A DNA stretch of 64,000 nucleotides, taken from the NCBI GenBank assembly GCA_034509735.1, contig JACGWO010000012.1, forward strand, positions 28,053,188 to 28,117,187, written 5' to 3'. Position numbers and translations under genes: made by a program. Positions within the stretch are counted from its first letter, which is position 1. Each line of letters opens with the position of its first letter. Shown one piece after another: positions 23,953 to 38,900 of this stretch. The notes under the pieces were generated by a model. That model ran no database searches and was not told the origin of the DNA. It was given only the letters and a program-made list of their open reading frames with translations. This DNA comes from Sesamum alatum. Its lineage: Eukaryota > Streptophyta > Magnoliopsida > Lamiales > Pedaliaceae.

Positions 23953-26900
23953 ATGATTCCGTTCTCCTCCAAAATTTCCAGTCAGGTTCGGTTTCTGCTC
24001 CAAAGCTTGAATGACTCCAATTCCGATTCGGTCTTCCAAGAACTCTGCAAGGTACGCCCCATTAATTTCAGATGTCTACATTCTTTTTAATTCGTACATG
24101 TATGTTTATTGGTCTTGTTTTTCCGTGTCTTTACTCTTTCTTCTTTTTGTTGGGACTGACCGATGATCTTGGAGTTTACTGTAAAACCCTAAGTCTTCAT
24201 TGTGACGACTGGGGTTTGTCTGCGGGTTTTTTGCAAGGCACTTGAATTTGTGCTTGTTTTGACATGAAAGGTCCGCTTCAAGGTTTGGATTTTTGTGTTT
24301 TTGTTGGGAGGATTAATCCAAGTTTGAGAGGGCCTTTGTTTTGAAGATTGTATTGGAGGGAACAATATGTCACAAGTGGTTCACTTGCGAGCATGTAGGA
24401 AATCTTAAAATTTCTAAACCAGCTTTACTATAAACTATTATATTCCGGTACCCCTTATTATTTTTCAGTCATTATTAGTCATGGCCTCACTGTAGATCAC
24501 CATGATTAGGTGTACTTTGATGAGTCTTTGTTTTATAAACTCATCTTGTTTAATTGAAAGAGAAGAAAAGGAAAAAAACTATTGGGCATTTTCACGAGCA
24601 GCTAATGCTTTATAAGAATTCTATTAATACTGTGTTTGATTTCGATATAGCAAAACTGCAGAACCCAACAAACTTCTTGCCTACTGTCACCTGTAAAGAG
24701 ATGTTGTATATTTATCTTAATTGTGTGTTATTGCTTATGCGCATATTGTGTTACATCTATAGAATCATGCAGTGTTCTTATTCACGTAAAGAGTAGGCTA
24801 TTTGGTCTCTTATATTAGGATGCTGCTTCCCTTCCTTCCGACAATGCGACACAACTACTCTTTTAGACATTTCAACTTTTGGTTTCTCCCTGCATCTTCT
24901 ATTCCTCTATTCCACTACTTAAAGCCAAAATTTGTTAAGATATGTACTAGGTTTTTATTTCTTCGTTTCAGGTATTAGAAAACTATGATAAGGTGGATGC
25001 TTAAAACTAAGAAATTATTTACTTTTGGTTTTTCAATTGCTCAATGCACCAAATTTTCCTGGCATGCCCAGAGAGCCTCTGGATGACTCTATCCAGAAGC
25101 TTCTTTGTCTCTTGTTTCCAGTTAGTAGTAGTAGCTAACTGAAAGTCTAAATGAAGCTGACTATCAACAGATCTTTGCAATAACATTTGCTGAGAGGCTA
25201 CTTTGTTCTCTTTTACTTGGTGTCTCCGACTTAGTTCTCTCTGTCTTTGGGTGTTATTGATGAATTGTTGTTAATGGTTTCTCTAACTGCCACTGCCGAC
25301 GTTTTCAGTATTTTGTTACGAATCCAGTTTCTTGGAATTTTGCAACTCAACTTTTGTTGGTATACCTCCATCTATTTTATGCATAGGTCTATCTTTTCTA
25401 CTGGATCTTACATAGAATTATTCAACCTTGAAGTACATGGATTCACTGTTAATTTTTGCACCTGTGCTTCATACTGGCGATGAAATTGAGTATTTTGTCA
25501 CGAGGACTTTTGTCTGTGAGGCTGTGTGGTGATCTTGGTGGAGTTAATTCTGTTGGATTTTGGTAACAATTTATTTAGCTAATGTTAATGCTTTATGTAA
25601 TTGCTATAACAATTGCATTTATAAGTTATAACATTTGTCTGAGCTGGCCACTGTTCTGCACTTTTTTAATATACTGTTACTGTTGTCAATCTTATTTAGT
25701 TTCAGTAGCAACTTGAGGCAGACCATGGTATCATGCAAACTGTAGGAATGGGCGTTAGTTTAGCTATCCATCATGAGCTGGATTGACTACTTCACAGAAG
25801 TTTACAGTTTGCATGTCCTTCAATGAAATGTGACTGAAAAAAAGTGAAAACAACAAAAAATACCTCCTGGAATCACAAGCCAATGGGAAAAACGTGTAAA
25901 GTTGTTATGAAGCATGAAAAATACATGGTTACGTCCAAAATTAAGTTGGCTTGTCATATATAAGCATGTTCTCTGACCATGAATAGATTCTGGCCAAGGG
26001 TGCAGTTGCAATATGGGTTTAGATGCTTTGACTTTTTTTTTGAACTTTGGGCCTTACATTATTAACTATGAAAAGCTGGAAACCGATGATATTGAATTCT
26101 CCATCCCTCCAGAGAAACGGACGGAGCGGTTTAATGAGGTAACCACGACCATGAGAACAATGTTGTTATCATTGGTGATCTGGTTGATGTGGAACATCTG
26201 GAAATTAATGAGGCATGATACTTTGCATTAAAAAGATGAGAATCAACCTCAACGTGCAAGTTCTGACACTGGAGTGTGTGTGTGCCCCTTTGCTGTTAAG
26301 CTTTTGTATAGAGTTGAATGAAGATCCTGGTCTAACACTTGTACTTTTGGGAGGAAATTTAGATTTCAAAGGTCCAGCCTTTTTCACATTCATATGGCGC
26401 CTTCATTGCTTGGAAACTGCTTGAACCATCATTACATGCTGGGGCACTGGCATTTTCAGTACTGTTAGATCTTTTGAAAGTACTTGGTTGAGACTTTAGA
26501 CACAGATCAAGTGGGCATTTATTGCCCTATTTTCGTTTTTGGCCCTTCTGGTGATGTTTACCTGGAAGTTAACGGTTTTAGCTGCAGTTGTTTATCCTGC
26601 TCAGATTACTGATTATGGTGGTAAGTCTGTTATTGGGTTCAATGCTTATTATGTATGTATTATGTTTCATCTGGCAGTGCACGGCGCATGGAATGGAGGG
26701 AAGCATATTACTGCTGCAAACTTGTTTGGATCACCTCAATATTTATGGCAAGGATTTGAAGAATGCGAAGCTGCATCCCATATATTCTTCAATATTCAAA
26801 CATATCTTGGATAAACCTAATTTTAGTACAGTGTTCAGTGAGTCACTGAGGACTGCAGCGATAAATGAAGGATTACTGCAGAATCTTTCTGGAGCATTAC

Positions 26901-29900
26901 AATTGTCGGTGTCCGAAAAAATTGGAATTGGTCTTGCTTTGTCCAGTTCAGAAAATCATGATATTAGAATGTGTGGTTAGTGCTGTCTCTCCTTGGCAAC
27001 CTCATGCATAACATCGAAACTTACGATTACTGGCTTAAATCAGTTACGTTAGTCAATATATTGCTGGAATTTATCTGGTTCACGGTGTTTATCTCAATCT
27101 GTACACTGTTGATTGTTTGCAGGAAAGAATTTCTGCATGGGTCAGATAGCTGAATTGTGTGCCAATCCAGTGGTATTTGAGTCTACTGAGCTAATTCAGC
27201 AAATTCTCATGTTTCTTAATCGATCTGAAGGCCTCTCGAAGCATGTAGATTCATTCATGCAAATGTTGTCTCTCATACAATTGAAGGATGGAGCCAAATT
27301 TATCTTAGCCCCTTTTCTTCCTGATGAATTGCGCGAAGATAACTTTTTCAGGTATCTTCCGTGGAAATTCATGATTCATAATTTCCTTCACTATTGATTG
27401 CATTGACTAAACTCATTTTCTACTTCTTGCTTGTTTTATTTACTGCAGGCACATAGATTTGTTAAATGAGGGCGTTGAAGATGATTTTGATGCCATTCTA
27501 GCAGAAATGGAGAAGGAAATTAGCATGGCTGATGTGATGAGTGAATTAGGATATGGGTGCACTGTCAATGTCTCTCAGTGCAAAGAGATGTTGTCGCTTT
27601 TCTTGCCACTTTCTGATGGCACAATAGCGAAGATAATTGGTACAATTGCCAGAACTTATGCAGGTCTTGATGACAACCAAACTGTCTTTGCCACATTCCG
27701 CTCTGCCCTTGGTGGCAATAGCGTTCTGGATTTACCATCTTTGAACTCCTGGAATGTAGATGTCCTTGTAGATTCAATCAAACAGCTTGTAAGACTTACC
27801 TTCTTGCTTAACTCATAACATGTTTCCTCCAGCAACATAAATGTGTATTAATTCAGTGCATTGCTTTACTTAAATTATTTTGTTTCAGTCCCCTGGAATT
27901 AACTGGATAAATGTCATGGAGAAGCTGGATCATGAGGGCTTTTATATCCCTAATGAGGCTGCGTTTTCCTTTTTTATGTCTGTTTATAGACGTGCATGCC
28001 AGGTATGCATTGGCACTTTGACCTGATGGATTTCATTCATGTTAGGCTTGTAAATAATCAATCAATGCTATTTTGTGTTAATTCCAACATGTGAAATCTG
28101 ATTTTTCAGGATCCATTTCCTCTCCCTGCTATTTGTGGCTCTGTATGGAAGAACATTGAGGGTCAGCTATCTTTTCTAAAGCATGCAGTTTCAGTGCCAC
28201 CTGAAGTATTTACATTTGCTCATTCTGAGAGGCAACTGGTACATTTTCTGTTAGCATCAAGTTATGGTTAAACTTCAGTGACTCCTTTGGAGCATCCGTT
28301 TATTTTTTATTAAGACATTCTATCTGTGAATGAGTATAGTATCTGTTTTACTTGTACAGTCCTATGATGATGCTGTGATTGGAGATACATTTCAACATGG
28401 ACAAGTAAATTATGCCTGGTCATGCCGTGACCTACTGGAGGTGTTGTGCCAGATATCTGAGAGGGGACATGCAAGTGCTGTGAGATCTGTGCTTGAATAT
28501 CCTCTCACTCACTGCCCAGAAGTTTTGCTTCTTGGGATGGCCCATGTGAATGTACTGATCTTAAATATGATCTATGATCTTTTTATTATGTTTTTCCATA
28601 TGGCCTCTTGTTAGTAACCTTATTAAATGACATGCAGACTGCATACAACCTCATCCAGAATGAAGTGGCTTCTGCTGTTCTTCCCATGGCACTAAAGAAT
28701 GCTTCTGGGAACAGTTTAATACTCAATCTGTGGCATGTCAATCGAAACATGTTGTTGCGGGGACTTATAGATGCAGTGCATCTTGACCAGGACAACATTT
28801 CTAGGATTTTGGATGTTTGCCAGGAATTAAAGGTCTGACTTCTTGCTGAGCTTAACTGTATACTTCAGCATTTGCTAATAAATTTGATCCTGCATGGTGT
28901 TACGGCTTGTTTTTTATTCTAGGAAAATGCATATTTGTACATAGGAAAGATCATTAAATTGCTCTAAAGTGCTTTTAACCGGCCCAAAGTTTTCTTCTCG
29001 AATAATCTAATTTGGGATCTCAGTTTCCTCATTTGGTTTACGAAATGTTGAGAACACGGTTTTATGTGATCATTTGTAATTTTTTTGGGTTACAAATGGT
29101 GCTTCTTGATTGTAATGATTTGATGGTCAAGGAAAGGTTTAATAAAACCTCCATACAGGAATCGATGGTTCAGTGTATGTTATTCGTTATTTGGCGAATC
29201 TTGTTTACTGATACATTTGCTTGATTTTTCACAGATTCTATCTCCAGTTTTGGATATGATTCCTTTTCACTTTGGCATTCGCTTAGCTGCACTTGCTTCT
29301 AGGAAAGAGATCATGGACCTTGAAAATTGGTTGAGCACTCATCTTGCGACAAATAAAGATGCTTTCTATGAGGTAAACCTTTTCTCTGTCTCTGAAAGGA
29401 CTTTTGCTACCTGTACACCCTTTTCCCCTACCGAAAAATGAAAAAAAAAATCAAAACACTGAATCCTCTAAAAGTATTTGCTATCACTAACTTAAAAATC
29501 TGCATGAGCTCTTTTGGCTGCCTGTCTCTTATTGTCTTCACCGAAGAGTAATTTTGAACTCTTAAAGGATCGTGAAGAAATTGCAATACGAAATTAAATC
29601 ATCTTTATGCCTCCAGGAATGTCTCAGGTTTGTAAAGGATGTTCAGATTGGAGCTCAGGATGTTTCTGCTAATCGCTTTCATCCTCCTGGTGCTCTTTTG
29701 AATATTTATTTGGAAGCTTGTCCCACTGTCTTAAAGGTTTTACTCTGCCACTTAACTCTTCAGATTGCTGCATCTAAAGCACTATCCCCTAACCTTTGAA
29801 AAGTGGTCATACAGGTCCTTCAGTCTCAGGCTGGTGTTGTTTCCTCCAGTCTCTTGGCTGAGGAAATGGAAAAGTTGGATGTCCCTCATATGCGTGCTAG

Positions 29901-32900
29901 TTCAAGAATTAAAAGTGGCGGGGGTTCTGACTCAACTTCTGACAGTTATGCTGACGACATTGAGGCAGAATCTAATGCGTACTTCCATCAAATGTTTTCT
30001 AGTCAGCTGAGTATTGATGCTATGATTCAAATGCTTACTCGCTTCAAGGAATCTTCAGATAAAAGGTAAATTTTTTAAGTTTCAAGCCTGTGTGTAAGTT
30101 GATGCAAACCTCTCTTTTCCATGTAAAACTTGGGGTACACAGACTTCACAATGCATGATAGTTTGTTGTCGAATATGCTGATGCAATCAAATGATTGTTG
30201 GCTTCATGTATTTGTTCTTTTTCCCGGGCTTGCTGTCCTTAGTCCATGAATGTCTTTCGATTCCTTTATTAAGCTTTTCCTCTGCACCATTCACTTAATA
30301 ATTATCCAGTAAAAGTTCCATATTCAGGTGGAATCTTTAGATCCAAAAAATAATTATATGAAGAGTACTAGTTCAATGTGACATGAATATCCACTCCGGA
30401 TAGAGCACAGGTTTTTAATTTTGGTGGATTGTTATGCTGCTGTTTCAGCCCCTTAGGGGCGGGGAGTTTTTTATGTTGCAGCATTTGAAATGTAATAATC
30501 ATGAGGTCTAAGTTCAGGGATTTGCACATGTTGACAGGGAACAGTCAATTTTTGAGTGCATGATCGGTAATCTATTCGAGGAATACAAATTCTTCTCCAA
30601 GTACCCTGAAAGACAGCTGAGAATTGCTGCAGTTCTTTTTGGTAAGGTCCTATGTTGTAGTCGTCAAAGTTTTCTCTGTTTCGACATATCTACTGTTTAC
30701 TTCTTTATTCCCATGTTTGTATTTGCCAGCTGTTTATAACAGCGAGCTGAATGATCTTTGTGGTATGACTGTGTGGAAAACATAATTGAATGCTCAGGCT
30801 GGTTTGGTTGGTCTTAACATCAGATGCATGGTGATATATTCCATTCCTGTTATCCACGAGACATCATCTATCCAAACGAATTCGTAGTGAAAAGGACTCT
30901 TGGTTTTGTGTTGCCCTTTTTCTTCAGTCATTCTTCCCTTGAAAGTATAACTTTGTTAAATTTTTCTATTAAGCATAGAAGAAACCTGTATCTAAACTTG
31001 AGCTCTAGGGTTCTAACCTTTTATGGACTATGTTAAAGATGGATTATCTTGTCCTAGAGCACTTTATGAAGGAAGTTAGATCCAACTGAAGATCTTCTCA
31101 GTAATGCATTTATTATGTGAATAGTAACACTCCTGCTTAGTGCACTCTTAAGCGAGCCTGAAACTGCTTTTGGGAAGATTATGATTTCGTCAACTTATAT
31201 TTGATTGGTATGGTTTTCTTTTGTTTGAACTTCCTAATCATTATTTTTCTAAAGCTACAATGGTGACCTGAAGCTAGATCAATTTTCTAATTCTTCTGGG
31301 AACATGCAGCAACTTAAGAATTGAGTAGGTAGTTAGAGTTTAGGAAAGCTTGACTAGTTTGTTCGGAGGCAAAAGAAGGGATAAGAGATAATATCGTAGA
31401 AAATAAGAGATAATATCTACACTGACCAGAGCCGGGAGAATGTGAAGAATAACGAGAAATATGCATTTTCAATGTTCAAGGTTTATTCTGTTGAATTGGA
31501 CATGTGGTTACAGTTGTCAACTGTTAATGTAACTAGTGGTGGATGTTATACCAACTCTTGTGGTTGGTCTTCGAGTTTTTTCTGTGGTAGCTAATTTGAT
31601 GATTTTGGTTGTTTGATACAGTCAAATGTGGTTTGATAGATCTTTGCTTACAATTGTAATCATACTAGGAATAAATTTATCAAGTTCTCAATTTTTTGGT
31701 TTGCCAAATTCTATGAACTCTGTTAATTGGCTTAGTAGGATGCCTTTCATATGTTTATTATGTTGATTCTGTTTCTAGTTTACCTATGACACATGTAATG
31801 TTTCTGCTTTCAGGATCACTAATCAAGCATCAACTTGTGACTCATCTCACACTTGGTATTGCTTTGCGAGCTGTTTTAGATGCTTTGCGGAAACCTGCTG
31901 ATTCAAAAGTTAGTACTTTTGTCCAGATTATGTTCAATTGAATATCACATTGTTTTCCATGTCAAGGTGACTGAGGGCTTTGCAACATGCAGATGTTCTC
32001 CTTTGGGACTAAGGCACTGGAGCAGTTTGTGGACCGCCTTATAGAGTGGCCGCAGTACTGCAATCATATCTTGCAAATATCTCATTTGCGTGCTGCACAT
32101 GCAGACCTTGTTGCATTTATTGAGAGGGCTCTTAACAGGATTTCAGCGGCTCATGCTGAACCAGATATTGTCCATAATGCCACTTCTGATCACCATCATG
32201 GTCCTATCCAATCTGCCGTGAATATGGAGGTATTCTAATGTTTCTATGTATGAGTGTGTCAAGCAATTGAACGTATGTGGGGAACATGGTAAATTATCTT
32301 GGTGCATAAGGTTTTATAATAGGCTAACATGGTTCTTCCCAAATAATTAGTTATGCTAAAGGCTTTTCCCCAGTTAATCTGCTACTGGATAATTTTCAGA
32401 CAAACTATAACTTTTGCCAACATGAAATATTCACTTGTCGACCAACAGAAGGATTGGGATGTAGCTCCTCACAATGAATTGCATTTTAAACGCTCACCGA
32501 TTTACAGTTGTTATGCTTTTCTTTTGTTGGTAAATGATGACTGGATCATGCTAAGTTTTTCATGGATCTAACTCCCTTTTAAATGAGATGATCTCACTGT
32601 TGTGGCGTTTGCCTTTACAAAGACTACTTGTTTACGGTATTGACTTCTTACCCTACCATAAAATTCCAAATATGCTTTATGATTGTGTAAAGTTCTGAGT
32701 TCTGATTTTGAGTTCGTCAACTTGCTGCATCGTGATGCAAACTTAGCTTCTAATAGAAAAGTTACTGTTGTAATGGCACCATTCTCCATGATAATGCACA
32801 CAACCTCAATGTTTCAGTTTAAAGCTGTCAATATTTTTTTTAAATTATGTTTAATGTTGGTTCAAGTAAATGATAACAGCTCTTGTATGTCCTGTAGATT

Positions 32901-35900
32901 TTGCCTTTAGTATTGAAGGAATGTTGGTTTGACTTCTTTCTGATGTCCTACTTAACTTCATATTCAAGTTTGCTTCTATTTGTTTTTTATTAGCCACTAT
33001 TACATCCTACTTCTATTTTCAGGTCCCAGGCTCCTCCTTTTCTCTAATTGGACCTGGTAGTGCGCAGACTGGGCTGCTAGTTTCCTCTCCAATTCAACTT
33101 CCACAAAGGCCAACAAGTTCTCTTGATGACAGGAAAACATCTTTGTCTAATTACATGAAGCCAGCACAATTCTCTGGAGGGCAGCCTGCTATTGCTCCTT
33201 CAAGTGATACAGCTGGCATTCAGAAGGCAAGTAATACAATATTCTGCTCAGAGCTACTGTTTACTTGATGTCTATTTTCTCAATTCATTTCTTTTTCTTG
33301 AGCTGATCTAAGTCAAAGTCAAAATGCAGTCACACAGTGGAGTTGGTGTGCCATCACTACACTCCGCCTCTCCTGGTTTTCCACGTTCGTCTCGACCTAC
33401 CTCAGCAAGTATTGCTCCCACTTTTGAGCATACCCTATCTATTTTTTTTCTCTCGTATATTTATGAATTCTGTTCTCTGTAATGATCATCTCTCCTAGGC
33501 TTCTGTGGTTTGTGGATTCCAACAAGAGTTTATTCATGTTTACAGGGTTTGGTTCTGCTTTAAACATTGAAACACTTGTTGCTGCGGCCGAGAGAAGAGA
33601 AACTCCCATAGAGGTGCTTGCTCTGAGCTGTTCTCTATTTTATGGGCTCAGTCACCCCCACCCACCCCTCTCTTTCCATTTCAGTTTTGATGCAGGCATG
33701 TTACATGGCATTTGCTGCTTGATTATGAACCTATATCCTATATCTGTTTAATGATCTTGAAAATTTGGTCATACTCTTGAGCCACTTTGGTGCTAATTTA
33801 TCGAGCCTCTCAATAGTCAGCTCATAAGATGGCCGCGGTTTATAGTTCAACTTAAACCAAATTGATTAACTTTGTTGCTCTTCCCCTTTTCCTTGACCAT
33901 GGGTTTGGGTTGTCTTGACAGTTCGGTGTTTAGACAAGAGTTTGCCATGAGTTTATCATAATTGTTCTTTGCATCATGCCTTAAGATTTTGAGGAACCGA
34001 TTGATCATTTGAGGTCATGGACTCTCCTGAATATCCTTTGGATTGTGTTATGTTTGTGAAAAGATAGCTTACATTTTAGACATTATAGAGCTATGTGGTG
34101 CTGTATGCCAAATGTAAGGCCTTCAGATGCACCAGAGAGGAAGACAGGTTGGTTTTCTTGAGTCCCTGAAATGTGAATAAAAGTTGATGACCTGGTCTGG
34201 ACCTTGTGGTCAACGTGATGTGTGCCAAGTGCCTCTTTTAGTCGCTCCTAACTGAAGTTAAATAATTTGGTTTGCATTTCATTGTTCTGTTATCACTTGT
34301 TCCATCTTTTTGTGAAATCTAATGGTGTGATGTTCTTTTCTTTTTTGGGTGGCGACGGTGTTGGACTCAAATGAGTCACTTTTCATGTTTTTATATTGAG
34401 TGCCTTACAAATTAGTATCAATCGTGAATATGATGATATGGAGGCATACCCAAGTTATCCAGAAGTGTAGAACATACAGCTATGTTGTACACAAGCATAA
34501 TTCTACCTCCATCCTTAAATAAATGCTTGTATTTCCGTGGAATGTCTAAAGAATGTCTCATATTCTAAAATCGAAAATCCTTTTCCAAATGTATCCTTTC
34601 TCCGAAAAATAGTGATGTGACACTGTTAAACTTTCAACTACTTTGATTTTGAGGTAGAAAATGTAAGATACTTGAGACTTTTCACTTTCTCAACATTCAC
34701 CCAAAACCTTTCTAGTTGAATTATGAGATGGGCAGAGTATGAAACGATGATATCTTAAGAAAATATACTACATCAAATTAGAGTGTTACTGTGTTTAGCT
34801 AACCATATTATAGACCCATAGAAGTATATCTGACCAAACAGTTGTTTTGCCGGGATTTTTTTTAATTTTGATTTTCCTAGTTGAGATGGTGTTGACCCAA
34901 TTCACATTCAACTTAATTATCTCAGCCCTAAAGCTGAGCCAACTATCCTTGAAGCCACATAAGCAATCGGTTATCTTCTTGGACTTCTGCCATCTTTCCT
35001 TCCAATTCTGCTGCTGCTTGAGTCCCAGCTTGTTTCTCTGCCTAGTGTTTCCTTCCTTTTGCTTCAATCAAGTCACTTTTCCTTCTTGTTCTTTGTTCAA
35101 CAGTTAACTCTGCTTACTCTTTTTCTGAAGTAAGCGAAATTTTATCAAATCCTTTTTATTGGCTTTGGCAAAAATTGTTGGGACTCATTAGATGCCATAT
35201 CTGACTGAATATCCAATCTCCAACTGGATGGAAAATTTCGCCTTTTTGGTGGCAGAATTTTTTGCATTCATGTTGTACGATCGGAATCCTTTAGGATCTG
35301 TCTGACCCTTTATGGCTGCCATGTCCAGCATGCACCCAATACCGATGACTCTTCGGAACACATGGCACCCCTTTTTTGGGGGCATATCAATGCTAGAAGT
35401 AGTTCATGGTAGTAACTTCAGTTTCTATGTGCTATTCCTTGGTTTGGCCTCATTAGAAATCTAAATCCTGTAATCTTACTGAAGTAAACACCAAACACTA
35501 TTTTATGTGGTCTAGAAGTCATAACCATGCACGTGCTGTGATGAGGTTTTCTTTTTCCGCGGAAGGCATATACCATGCACTCGTGTCTCTCGAGTGGCAC
35601 AGATTGTGATGTTGAAAGACAGCGTGCTCTGTATGATGGAAGATAATGGAGAATTTCTGTGTTTGCCCTTGCCGTTTCATGAACTAGCATCTAGTCCTTC
35701 TGTCTAATTAACTTATGGTTAACATTCATTTTAATTTCACTCATTATATTCTGTCCTGGTGGTCATGCCATAATTTGTTCCTTTCGGTATCTGATTATTT
35801 TGTGGTATCTTCCTTTTTTGAACAGGCTCCTGCATCAGAAATTCAGGACAAGATATCTTTTATCATCAATAACTTGTCTGCTGCAAACGTTGAGGCTAAA

Positions 35901-38900
35901 GCTAAAGAATTTACTGAAATCCTGAATGAGCAATACTATCCCTGGTTTGCTCAGTATATGGTTATGAAAAGGTGAGCATTTTCCTTTTCATTTCTTGGAG
36001 TGGTGTACAATAGACGTGTTAATGCAAAGGGTCTGGGCCTTCCTTGCAAGCAGTTGCGTGACTTCTCTGTTCAATTACCCCTCTTTGCTCCAGTTGTGTG
36101 GAAGAATTAAATGACTTGATATTATGTTGTCTTGTATTCATGTCCTTGTTTACAGGGCAAGCATTGAGACGAATTTTCACGACTTGTACTTGAAGTTCCT
36201 TGATAAAGTAAATTTGAAGGCTTTGAACAAAGAGATTGTTCAAGCCACTTATGAGAACTGCAAGGTTTGAATATCCCCTAACTACAGTATTCCCTTCAAG
36301 TTTAATACCATTATCAGTACAAATACTTGGTATCCATACTGCTTTTCAGGTTCTCTTAGGATCAGAACTTATAAAGTCCAGTGTGGAAGAACGTTCATTG
36401 CTGAAAAACTTGGGAAGCTGGCTTGGGAAGATTACAATTGGCAAAAATCAAGTTCTAAGGGCACGGGAGATAGATCCCAAATCTCTTATTATAGAGGTTT
36501 CCTTCCTTCTTTTTCCATCTCTGGGTCATTGCAGTATTTTTCGACTCATATTCTCTGACTCCTTTATGTCCTTGATTATTTGGTACTTTACTTGAAGTTG
36601 CTAATTCTAGTCACTTACATTGTTTGCTATGTTCTTGCAGGCGTATGAGAAGGGACTCATGATAGCTGTTATTCCATTTACCTCTAAGGTACGGTTCTAT
36701 GGTTTTTCAGTACATATGATGGTGTTGTGTTTTATTTACCTTGTGTGCCTGTTCCAGATTCTCGAACCATGTTCAAACAGTCTTGCATATCAACCTCCTA
36801 ACCCTTGGACCATGGGTATTCTTGGATTGCTTGCTGAGATTTATGCAATGCCCAATTTGAAGATGAATCTCAAATTTGAGATTGAGGTAATTCTATATGT
36901 ACAGATCTGGTTATGATTTACCCAAGGGACTGACTGCTAAAATTAGGTTTTTTTCACACTTCCATTTTCTTTTCCTTCAGGTCCTGTTCAAGAACCTTGG
37001 TGTTGAGCTTAAGGATGTAACACCAACTTCTCTTCTGAAGGACAGAGTTCGAGAGGTTGAAGGTAATCCCGATTTCTCGAATAAAGATGTTGGATCTTCG
37101 CAGCCACCAATAGTGAATGAGGTGAAGTCTGGAATTATATCGACACTAAACCAAGTTGAGGTGCCCCTTGATGTTGCCGCTCCTCCACATGCTGGTGGTC
37201 ATTCACGAATAGTATCTCAGGTTAGTACCATTACTTCTGTTTTAAGCGAATAATCATTTTTGAGGTTAATATGTGGTTTTGGGGTCAGTATGGTGCACCT
37301 CTTCATCATTCATCTGGAACTTTGACGGAGGATGAGAAGTTGGTAAGCTTGGGATTTTCGGATCAACTTCCTTCTGCGCCAGGCCTTCTACAGGTGCAGA
37401 CACAGTTTTCAGTTAATCAGGTCTGTTAATATTTTCATTTGTGTTTTGCTTCAATTGCTAGGAGCAAATATTGATTGCAGGACTCGTGATTTGGTTGTGT
37501 TTTGCAGCTTCCTGTGCCAGCGGCTAATATTGAACAACAAGTTGTTGTCAATAAAAAGCTTCAGGCTTATGGACTACACTTGCATTTCCAGAGGTTTGAA
37601 TCAGTAAATGATTTCCAGTCTATTTCATAACGCTGTAATTGGCATTTTCAAATTATTTGGTTGCTTCAGTGTACTCCCGATCGCCATGGATAGAGCTGTT
37701 AAAGAGATAGTGTCCAGTATTGTGCAAAGAAGTGTATCTATAGCAACTCAGACAACTAAGGAACTTGTATTGAAGGTTTGCTTTTCCTCATTCTTGATTT
37801 TCACCAGTTCATAAAACCATTTTTGATGAGTTCTAAAGAAGTTGGTTGTTTAAATGGCAGGATTATGCCATGGAACCGGATGAGACCCTTATACGAAATG
37901 CAGCACATTTGATGGTTGCCAGGTTGGCTGGGAGTCTAGCTCATGTAACCTGCAAGGTAGAGATAACACTGTCATATTTGTCATATCTTACTATTTGCTA
38001 GAATCCCATCTGTGTATAATTTTCTGAATTATCTGTACAATCTTGCTAAATTTCCTGTCTTCTATTGAGGTGGTTTTTTCTGGTCATTTTTAGGAACCTT
38101 TGCGTGGTTCAATATCTGGCCAGCTTAGGAGTTCACTTCAGGGCTTGAGCATATCTAGTGAACTTCTCGAACAAGCTGTTCAACTTGTGACTAATGACAA
38201 TCTGGACCTTGGTTGCGTGTTGATTGAACAAGCTGCAACAGAAAAGGTACTTACGACCAGCCCACTGGACAAGCATTTGTAATTATCTGCAAATTGGAAA
38301 GGAGAAACCATAAGTGATACTATATAATTTTGTTGTTTAACTTAATGTTGCTTTACCTTGTCGATATGGTACTTGCTATGATTTCCTGAACCCAAAATTC
38401 TGAGTCATGGAATGGTGGAGTTCTCTTTTTTCCATCTGAAGTGGTACAATAGTAGTTTGTAATTCTTGAATTTTCTTTATCCTTGTGACAGAGAAACTAT
38501 GTGAAGCTTTTGAAATTTAAATTGTATCCTAAATTAGTGTGTAGGGGTGTGCATGTCTTCTGTTTCTTCAGAATGCTGTATGTTGCCATTTCTTTTCTCC
38601 AATGGAACTAGAAGACAGGGAAAACTTTTTTCCCTGTTGTGGTGCTATATAGAGAGAAAGGCACATTTATGGAATTTTCTCCTAGTCTCTGGTTTCTGTA
38701 TGAAATTATAACATATTAGCATATTTTTTCAGTAGTAGCTCCTTTTTTTAAACATAAAGAGCGAGCGTAATGCTTGTATATGGTGTAAGGTACCTGTATT
38801 GGTACAATAGAACTACTACTTTTGAGGTCTATTATCATGTCCATTGTTATCTTATGTTACATATAAAAAACTTCAAAACCGAGAACATCTTTATCTTTTT

